Source of the DNA: Mrakia gelida
Taxonomy: Eukaryota > Basidiomycota > Tremellomycetes > Cystofilobasidiales > Mrakiaceae
DNA length: 64,000 nucleotides
Assembly: GCA_024345305.1 (NCBI GenBank)
Contig: BRON01000004.1
Location: 1,798,001-1,862,000, forward strand
Reading direction: 5' to 3'
The notes below the pieces were generated by a model. That model made no database searches. It saw only the letters and a list, made by a program, of their open reading frames with translations, and was not told the DNA's origin. Of this stretch, positions 56,408-64,000 are shown one piece after another. The first letter of the stretch is position 1, and the number at the start of each line of letters is the position of its first letter. A program made the position numbers and the translations under genes.

Positions 56408-57968
56408 ATGCCCGAGGAACTTACTTTTCCCGAGATCCAGTTCATGGTCTTCAAGCTCGGATCCCTTTTCGCCCTCACGGATGATCACTGGGATCTCTAT
56501 CCTCCCCGAAGGTCCTTCTCGCAGGAGAGAGCGACCGAGATCCTCGAGACGGTTCGTCCCTCCTTCCTCGTCCCTCCCTTGCTTCCTCTGGGTCAAAACC
56601 CAACTCTAAACTGTCTTTCTCTGCGTCTCTATGTAGTATCAGAAGTACGAGACCTTCTCCAAAGAGAAGAGGCACATTGTTCGTCACGATCAAACGCTTT
56701 CGTTCAGACCGACGCCGGCTTCTGACCGTCGTGTGGATGCTCTCCTCCTCCAGCAAAGCTTCGCGTCACAGTGCCTTCCTATGCTTCTACACGATTACTT
56801 CCTAATACACTCCTCAGATCCAGCATCGTTTGCCTTCGCGGAACCCTACCACCGAATCCTCAGCGTCGGTCCCCTCGTCCAACAACCTCACTACCTCTTT
56901 CGATACTTCAGAACCCTCGAACCTCAAAGAGGAACCGTTCTACAGCTTCACGGAGTAGAAGACCTACTCGTTCACCACCTCAAGATCCTTTCTCTTCTCC
57001 CACAGGACTATCTCGATGTACGCACACCGTCTCTTGACGTCGACCGTCCTGCCCCTGCGCCTTCGTTGCCTCTCGCTGACTCTGCACTGTTGCTTTCTAC
57101 TTCCTCGAACTCAAACAGACGCTCGCCGCTTCATCGGGGCTCCCCAGCTGGAGGGACAGAGCTTTCGTCCTTGCTTCCACTACCCAACTCACCTGCAATC
57201 TCCTCCATCTCACCTGCGTCCAACTCGACCTTCCTTTCCCTCCCTCCCTCACCACCTCCTCCTCGCCCCACCGACAAACCCTTCAAACCCTGATCTCAAC
57301 TCTCATGCACTTCCTTCCGATTCTCCAGGATTTCATACACAAAGCCTTCCTCAACGATCAAGTTCGAATCCCAGACGTTCACCCTCTCGCCCTCGCGGTG
57401 ATCCTTCCCAAGACAGCCGAGTACGCCGAGGACATGAGAGTCCAGATCTCGAGACTCCTGCTTCCAGCTCTGGAAGCTGCGTTGCTGCTCGGAGGAGGCG
57501 AGGAGAAGGAACCGGGGAAGGTCGAGGCCAAGGTCGGGATCGACTTCGATTGTCGAATTCCCAAGAACCTGCTCGAGAACGCAGGTGGTGCTAGGACGCC
57601 TCGTTGGGCTGAGTGCGCGTATCTCGAGGGAGGTACTGGTGAGCATCGAGGTTTGTTCGAGGGAGAAGAGATGATGATGTGTGCGAAGGTGAGTGCTCGG
57701 CCTTCGTCGCGTCGTGTTTCCTTTCGTCGCGTCTTCTCTCGCTGACTCGGTTTCACTTCTTCCATGATCCTACAGTGCCAGTCGGCTAGATACTGCTCAC
57801 GCGGTAAGATCTTCGGTTCTCATCTTTTCCTCTGCGAGTCTCTCGTCCGAGGCTCTGCAGTTCCTGAACTCCTCTCCTCCCCTGCCTTTTCGTTTTTCTC
57901 CTTCAGAACATCAACGAGCTCACTGGAAAGCGCACAGGACGGACTGCTTCCCGACTACTTGGTGGTAA
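56408..57968 (+). CDS. MYND-type zinc-finger protein
   Basis: ATG 56408 (MPEELTFPEIQFMVFKLGSL), TAA 57966-57968. Exons 56408-56551, 56637-57017, 57119-57688, 57776-57803, 57907-57968 sum to 1,185 nt, 394 residues. The first 350 residues are helical and unassigned, for example LLLQQSFASQCLPMLLHDYF and QDFIHKAFLNDQVRIPDVHP. The C-terminus is a MYND finger encoded across three exons: CAKCQSARYCSREHQRAHWK followed by AHRTDC. The usual first CxxC pair is not obvious; a single upstream Cys (WAEC) precedes an acidic loop, so the first zinc site may be atypical. MYND fingers bind proline-rich peptides; partner unknown. A MYND finger at the extreme C-terminus after a helical domain is common in uncharacterised basidiomycete proteins. 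Confidence 0.8.
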
Positions 57969-58240
57969 AGACTACGGCGATTGATAGCCAGACAGCCGCG
58001 AGATGATGATCATGGCAGCTTCGACCCTGGCTTGCCTTCGCTTCGTCGTCGACTCACATGTTGCAAGCAAAGAGCACTCCTTTGTAAACTTGATCTCCAG
58101 CGCCAATACCGACGAGCGTCAACGAGTTGAGCCACGCACATCGAATCCCATAAACGAAACGCGACTCGTTCTTCGTCCCGTCTCCCATCCACGTCCCGCT
58201 TCAGCACCGATACAGCAGCTCGAATCCTGGAGTTGACCTC

Positions 58241-60484
58241 CTACGTCGTGGCACCGGCCGACGAGGGACATCCGGTTCTGCAAAGAAGACGAGAGAAAGA
58301 AGGAAGTCGTCAGCGACGCGTCTCGAACTCGAAGGAAAGACGAACGAACCTCAAGAAGACTTCGAGAGACTCGGGTCCTGCGTCGGCGGAGAGAGGACTG
58401 TATATAATAGAGAGAGAGGTCGAGTCGGTCAGTCCGAGGAAAGAAGTCGAAGAAGAAGAAGGGTAACTCACCTCGCGTCGAACCTCACCAAATCGAACCC
58501 TCCCTTCACCAACGCCGCTCGAACCTCCTCGACGGGACACATCCTCAGCTTCGAAACCGGATCCACATCCATCTCCGAGCAGGTCGAGCAGAGGCAAGCC
58601 TCGATCCCAACCTCTCTCTGCCTTCCCGTCTTCTTCAACCTGCTTCCCACGAAGGTCGTCGTCCACTTCCCACTCTCGTCGCGTTGACCGTAACTTCCGC
58701 CCTCGTACCACACCACCCAAGCCTGCTCGTCGAACTGCTCTCCCATGACATTCCAGAGCACGGTGGCTTCGCTGTCGAGCTGTTCTCCGAGAAGGACGAG
58801 CCTCGCGAGGTTGACTTCGTAGGTGACGTTCCAGAGCGCGTCCGATCCTCCGATGAGTTGAGCGTCTCGGTGAAGTTGAGGATGGGTGGTAGGGAAGGAG
58901 TCCTCGCAGTTGGAGCAGGTGAGGACGTCGAAGAGGGTAGGAATGGGGGTGAGGGAGCAGCCGAGGAAGATGGAGGAGAGGTCGGCGAGATGGACGACGG
59001 TGGAGGGCTGAAAGAAACCAAAGAGCGCCGACGGTAAGTGAGCCAGGCGAGCGATTGAGAGAGGGAGAAGAGGGAAGTACTACTCACCCAGTCGGACCAG
59101 CTCAGGACATAGGAGACGGCTGATATGTGGAGTCTTGTGACGGGGAGATGGTCGAGGAGAGACAAAAGATGGGAGGGTCCGAGAGTGTGTCCTGGAGCGA
59201 GCTCGAGCTCGACGGACTCGATCCCATCTTCCCCTGATGTTTCGACGAAGTAGTGGTGGAATCCGATGCCTCCCCAATGCTCGAGGAAGTCCTCCTCGGG
59301 AGTCCAAGGCGTCATGTTGACGAGTCGAGGGCACGGAAGCCAGTCTCGCGAGGCCAACGCAAAGTCGCCGTCGCCGTCGCTCGGATCGTCGTAATCGTCT
59401 CGTCCAAATCCTCCCTCTTCCAGCGGTGACCTGACGTTGACGGAGAGTTGGGAGATCATCGTCGACGACTGGAAATCGGACATCCAAGGGAGAAGGGGAA
59501 GAACGAAGTCCGGTGAGGTGGAGACGCGAACGCTCCTGAGACCGACGTCGTGCTCGAGGAGGAGTTTCGAGCGAGTCCCCAAGTCTGCGAGGATGAGGAG
59601 TTCCAAGTAGAGAGCTTTGATTCCCAGGCGGTGGAAGAAGAGGAGGACGTCGTTGACCCAAGTCGCGTCGGCTTTGGAAGTGACCCAGATGGCGAACCTT
59701 GCAGGGGATCTCGAGGGGAGGAAGGGATGTCAATCGAGGAAGAAGCGATCCTTCGAGAGTTTCCAAGGGGAAGGAGGTGCTCGTGAGCGGGTAGTTGAAT
59801 CGAAGGTAGGGGATGGTGGAGAGAAGGACGTTGTTGAGGAGGAGGTTGTTGAGAAGGCCGGGATGGATATGGAAGTCGCGGAGGTTTGGAAGGTGATGGA
59901 TGCAGGCGGCGAGGACGGAGCTGAGGTGTTTCCACGACGGAGAGGACAAGGTTGACCCGCGAGGAGAGATGTGTAGAGTCCTGAGAGGAGGAGGAGGAGG
60001 AGGAGGGAGAGTCGGCGAGGGAGCTGAGCTCGAGAAGGCAAACAGCGGCGACTAACCTGACCTGCTTGGAGACAGTATTGAATACCAGACCTCTTAGCGC
60101 AAGGAGGCAGGGGCCATTATGGACAGGATACCTCAGAGCGGAGTAGAGATCGAGGGCAAGGATCTAAGGAGAAGAGAGAGACGGTCGAGGTCAGCTCTTT
60201 CGGTCCCCATCTTCCTTTTGCTGAGAGAGTGCGACAAACTTTCTTGAACCTCTTGCACGTCTGAGCGAGTCGAATACGATCCTGCTGATCCTTAACTTGA
60301 TCGAAGATGTCTCGAATCGTCTCTGTAGGGAGCTGTTGAGCAAGAGGAGCGAGAGGAGGGAGGGAGGGCGAAGGAGGTGAGCTCGAACCCTTCCCTGCTC
60401 TTCCAGCGCCAAGAGCAGCCGTATAGAAGCAGGACCGACCTGAACGAAGGGACAAGTAGCTGTAGTGGTGGGTGAGATATCCAT
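58241..60484 (-). CDS. F-box/LRR-like protein with apparent frameshift
   Basis: Likely ATG at 60484 (MDISPTTTATCPFVQ), stop 58241-58243. Exons: 60484-60440, 60332-60240, 60163-60057, 59980-59088, 59007-58473, 58277-58241. The F-box-like segment is QLPTETIRDIFDQVKDQQDR followed by RLAQTCKRFKK. An LRR-like part begins WKHLSSVLAACIHHLPNLRD. In exon 4, near 59698, the frame ending TSLPPLEIPCK must change by one base to continue FAIWVTSKADATWVNDVLLF; no GT..AG segment explains it. Downstream the protein continues cleanly through ELAPGHTLGPSHLLSLLDHL and exon 5 (DVLTCSNCEDSF and ACLCSTCSEMDVDP, Cys-rich). Either an indel error in the sequence or a recently broken gene. If the minus ATG is right, it lies 28 bp from the next plus-strand start. 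Confidence 0.6.
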
Positions 60485-60512
60485 CCTGTACGCTTTCGAG
60501 AAGTTGAGGTTG

Positions 60513-62724
60513 ATGGCGTTAAGGGAACGAGTTCGAGAACGAAGACACTCTTTGGTGAGCTCAGCACCCTCCCCCTTCCCTTTCTGTCTCGAACGGAGTC
60601 TTCTGACTTTGATTCGGTCCTTCCCTCCCAACGTCCAGCAACAAATGAAACCGATAGCCGAAGGAAAATCAGGACTCTACGGGGATGAGGATGTAGAGAA
60701 GGTCATCCGATTCGATACCGTCGTATCTGTCGTAGAAGGTCCAGCTCACGCTCTCCCTCGAACAATCGGCCTGAGAAAGATGTAAGCAAGACCTCCCTTC
60801 CCTTCCCTTCCCTTCCCCCTCCCTCCCTCTCGTTCCTTCTTCTTGCTCCTCTTTTGTGCTGGAACTCAAGCTCACTCGTCTTCCCTATCTTCTCAGGTCT
60901 CTCCCTCTGTCTTTCTCTCGAGCTCCTGCGAAGGAGGACCTGGACGACCGTGAGTGTCCCAAACTCTCTCCCTCCTCTCTCCTCGACCTCCCCTCCTTCT
61001 GCCCCGCCTTTGGCATTAGAAGAGACGATGATGCTCTTACTGACGATCCACCTCGGCACTTCATCCGTCTCCGTATCCCTCTTCTTACAGCTTCCTTCAT
61101 CCCTACACCAACTCGAAAACTTTCCCTTCGACTCCCGTCCCTCAAGGTCTGCCAACCGTCTCACCCTCCGAACTCGCCAACGGTCGGAGCACCCGCCGCT
61201 CCTCTTCGCTCCTGCCTCCTTCGTTCTTCGCCAGCTCATCAAAACCTACGAAGGACAACCTCTTCCACGGCCGACCACGAGATCCCATCCCTCTCCTCAG
61301 CATCTCCCTACCTCTCAGCCTCCGACTCACTCTCGTCCTCCGTCCCGCTCCATCGAGTTCAAAGCCCAACCTCCTCCTTCCTCCACTCAGCTTTCCGTCG
61401 CAACAACAGCACATCCACCTCCTCGGTCGCCTCCTCTTCCAACGTCACCTCCTTCATCGACGAGAATCACGGACCCGTCGAAACCCTCACGTCGTGCTGC
61501 CCAGAGTGCCAGGCGAGCGTCGAGCTCGGTTTCAAATCGTCCTGGGAGGAAGCTCCTTGGAGTCAGGCCGCTCTCAAGAAGCGAGAACGCGACGAGAAGG
61601 ATAGGCTCGAGCAGGAGAGGGAGTTCGGACCTCTCGAAGGAGGAAGGGGTGTGGTGGGAGTGGGACAGAGGAACGGATGCGTCACACCTAACGGAGTGAA
61701 TTGCGACGACATCGACGGAGGACAGATCGAGGGATTCATAGAACGAGTGAAGGGAGTGCTGGTGGACGAGGTATCGATGGTGAGGCGAGCCTCCCAGGTG
61801 TTGAAGGAGGAGAAGGAGGAAGGGGACGACGACGAAACTGGATCGAACGCGTCGCCCGTCGCCCTGGTTCCCTCGGCCGCGCGCTGCCCTTTCACCTCTC
61901 GCAACTCCTCCTCCTCCTCCCTCCCCACAACTACGAACGGCAACCCAACAAACCTCACTCCCAAGTCCAGTCCGACAACAACGAAGGCTGCCTTCCCGAG
62001 TACCTCCTCTCCCTCCCAACAACGAGCAGCTCAACGCTCAGTCGACCTTCACATCCCTCTTCCAACCTCTTCCCTCTCCAATCCATCTTCACCTATCTCT
62101 TCCACCCTCGAAACACCCGTTTGGATCCTCGGAGACGGAAGCTCGTACGACATGGCGAGCAGGAACCCGATGGACTCGCCGTCGTCGACCCTCTTCCCTC
62201 CCTCTCCGCTCAGCCTCGACCAGTCACCCTCCTCGTCCCCATCCGGCGCCGCCGCCGACAAAGAACCCTACTTCCCTCGAGTCGCCTCCACCGTTCACAC
62301 TCCTCCTCCATCGAGCTACAAACCTCCCGCCTCCCCTCCTCTTTCGAACGGCCACGACTCCTCCTCCACCTCCTCAATCCCAGTTCCCTCCTCACCAACA
62401 GCCACCATCACGCCTTCCAAAAAGCCCTCCCTCCCAACTCCCATCAGTTCCTTCGTCGTCCTACCCCTCGCTTCTCCTCGACCAGAGCGAGCGAGAGCTC
62501 AATCTCAGTCAGCGACGATGGGCGGTGGATCGGACTCGAGCACTCCCTCGTCTTCGCCTCGAGCTCAACCAACTCGATCCGCTTCGGTGCCCAGACGAAG
62601 GACAGCGTCGCCGCTCGAGGTCAAGGAGGCTCCAGCGGTGGGAGGAGTGCAGAAGATCAAGGGGATGTGGGGGATGTTGAAGGGGTTGCAGATTGGAGGA
62701 GCGGCGGGAGTGAGGGGATTTTAG
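60513..62724 (+). CDS. Hypothetical Ser/Pro-rich protein
   Basis: Not recognised. Probable ATG 60513 (an in-frame ATG at 60465 is possible but overlaps the opposite gene's start), stop TAG 62722-62724. Exons about 60513-60554, 60635-60782, 60898-60951 and 61091-62724. The early part looks folded: QQQMKPIAEGKSGLYGDEDV and RFDTVVSVVEGPAHALPRTI. The large last exon is Ser/Thr/Pro-rich with short ordered islands: SFIDENHGPVETLTSCCPEC, EAPWSQAALKKRERDEKDRL and GFIERVKGVLVDEVSMVRRA (coiled coil), and a terminal VGGVQKIKGMWGMLKGLQIG. The CCPEC pair may be structural. Likely a scaffold or regulator with disordered regions; no function is claimed. Confidence 0.65.
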
Positions 62725-63246
62725 AGTCGACGAAGACGCGTCTCTTTCTTTTGCTTTGCTGCCTCCCTCTCTTCGTCTCTCTCTCTCTTTCTCGACATAG
62801 TCTCGCGTTATAGTCTACCCTACTCGAACTCTTCAGTTGTACACTACTTTTAACCCTTCCCACCAACCTCGATTTGTATCAACCAGGTCTTTCGAACCTG
62901 CAGCTTCTTTCTCCACGCGACTCGTCTCTTTCTTCTTCTTCCTCTAGCGCTTTCGTCTCGTTCATAATACGTACTCGTGCTCGTGCTCTCTCTCGAACAA
63001 CTGCCTGTTCTCGCTACTCTATAACCACCTCCCTTGGAGTCCTCCCTCACGATATCAACGACTTTCTCCCGTTTCGACTTTTCCTTGCTCGCTCTCGTAA
63101 CTCGGGAAGAAACATGGGCATCACCGTTGACTGAGAACTGAAGCGACCTTTTGAAGGAAATCCGAGAAACGTAACGAACAGAGGCAGAGCGAGATATGTA
63201 CGAGACGGAGAGCGAGAGAAGGAACTAGCGAAAGGTCGAACTCGAA
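62725..63246. other. Convergent 3' intergenic region
   Basis: Between the stop of the Ser/Pro-rich gene and the stop of the GH3 gene. CT-rich first half, mixed second half. No gene recognised. Confidence 0.5.
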
Positions 63247-64000
63247 TCAAAGAGTCGCCTCGAGCTGAGTGTCGTCGGCGTGTTTCGCGATGATGATCTG
63301 GAACTCTCCATCGGGCCTGACCCATCGCTGAAGGAGACGAGGCAGTCGGGTAGAGAGAGGAGAAGGTCAGCTCATCGTTTGAAGAAGAAGGAGAAAGAGA
63401 GGAGGGAAGCTGAGCGACGCACCTGCGAGACGACGTCCCAAATGGAAAGCGAGTAGATCGAGAGAGGGAGTTTGACGCGAGTGGTAGCTCCAGGGTCGAG
63501 GTTGATTCGCTCGAAGCCTCGAAGGACTCGGGGCTGGTACGAGGTGAAGAGAAAAGAGGAAGAGGAGGTCAGCTTCGCGACAAGGAGACTCGACGAGGGA
63601 GGTTAAGGAATGCGAGACGATCGACTCACAGGTTCTCCAGCAGACTCAGGGAAGGTCACGAACATGAGGGGAACATCGCATCCGTTGACTAACCCGGTGT
63701 TGGTGACGTCAAACTAAAGAGAGCAGGGGAAGGACGAGCGAGTCAGCGGGAAACAAGAAGAGGCGACGGCGCAACGAAAGGCGAACGAAACTCACCTCGA
63801 CCGACCATCGAGTCGCATGAAGCCTATCGTGGAGGAATAACGAGAGTCAGCGAGTGTATAGCAAGTCGAGGCCGAGTATAGGAGAAGACGAGACTGACCA
63901 CTCAGCAACAGAAGATCCAACCTCCGTCGCGTCTCCCCGCTTGTGAATTCGTTCGTCCTCGAGATGTCTCCTTGAAGCGGCGACCTCGATGATTTGGAGA
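63247..64000 (-). CDS. GH3 beta-glucosidase, C-terminal part (cut by window edge)
   Basis: Only the last exons are in the window: about 64000-63899, 63823-63796 (28 nt), 63713-63630, 63533-63423 and 63327-63247, stop 63247-63249. They encode the fibronectin type III-like C-terminal domain of fungal GH3 beta-glucosidases: FDVTNTGLVNGCDVPLMFVT, FPESAGEPPRVLRGFERINL, DPGATTRVKLPLSIYSLSIW and DVVSQRWVRPDGEFQIIIAK. Such enzymes release glucose from cellobiose and other beta-glucosides, usually outside the cell. The catalytic domains and any signal peptide lie beyond the right edge, so activity and location cannot be judged. The run of family blocks is clear. Confidence 0.85.

Noticed and set aside
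60854..61699. Long plus-strand frame rich in Pro/Arg across the first part of the last exon of the Ser/Pro-rich gene
   Set aside because: The overlapping frame contains ordered segments (SFIDENHGPVETLTSCCPEC) and is the one reached in phase by the splice at 61091; the other frame is its shadow.

Overview
The window is nuclear DNA of a fungus, most likely a basidiomycete yeast of the Pucciniomycotina (Microbotryomycetes-like). The taxonomic call is inference: genes are dense and cut by many 60-100 bp introns that usually have a CTGAC-type branch site and GTGAGT or GTTCGT donors, third codon positions are GC-rich, and the conserved genes are ordinary fungal housekeeping genes. Because almost every gene is split, coordinates given as CDS are the span from start codon to stop codon on the named strand, introns included. 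Spans are secure where stated; individual splice sites may be off by a base or so.

Layout, 1-20 kb: 3' part of a possible ZIP2/SHOC1-like meiotic gene (+), a large polyQ/coiled-coil/proline-rich protein (-), exosome subunit RRP45 (-), AMPK gamma subunit SNF4 (+), an F-box-like gene (-), a second, different F-box/LRR-like gene (+), and a small unknown gene (-). 20-34 kb: an F-box-like pseudogene (-) head-to-head with an intact paralogue (+), a stretch of degenerate exon-like sequence, dCMP deaminase DCD1 (+), a GSKIP-domain protein (-), exocyst subunit EXO84 (+) and tRNase Z (-). 34-50 kb: MOB1 (+), a secreted GH16 glucanase (+), then an inverted repeat whose two 1,329-bp arms (40821-42149 and 48945-50273) enclose a class II aldolase-family gene (-), an MFS transporter (-) and most of an FSP1/AMID-type oxidoreductase (+). 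50-64 kb: the Rsp5 adaptor SSH4/EAR1 (-), spindle checkpoint BUB3 (-), a MYND zinc-finger protein (+), an F-box gene with an apparent frameshift (-), a serine-rich unknown (+) and the 3' end of a GH3 beta-glucosidase (-).

The genes do not form one pathway. They are housekeeping functions (RNA decay and tRNA maturation, glucose signalling, exocytosis, mitotic exit/checkpoint, nucleotide metabolism, wall glucan and glucoside hydrolysis, transporter turnover) interspersed with a locally expanding F-box-like family. Many neighbours are divergent with only 100-310 bp between start codons, so shared promoters are likely. No tRNA, rRNA, CRISPR array or intact transposon was recognised. The most unusual features are the near-perfect inverted repeat with diverged homology outside one edge, the decaying/expanding F-box-like paralogues, and a high number of very short exons.
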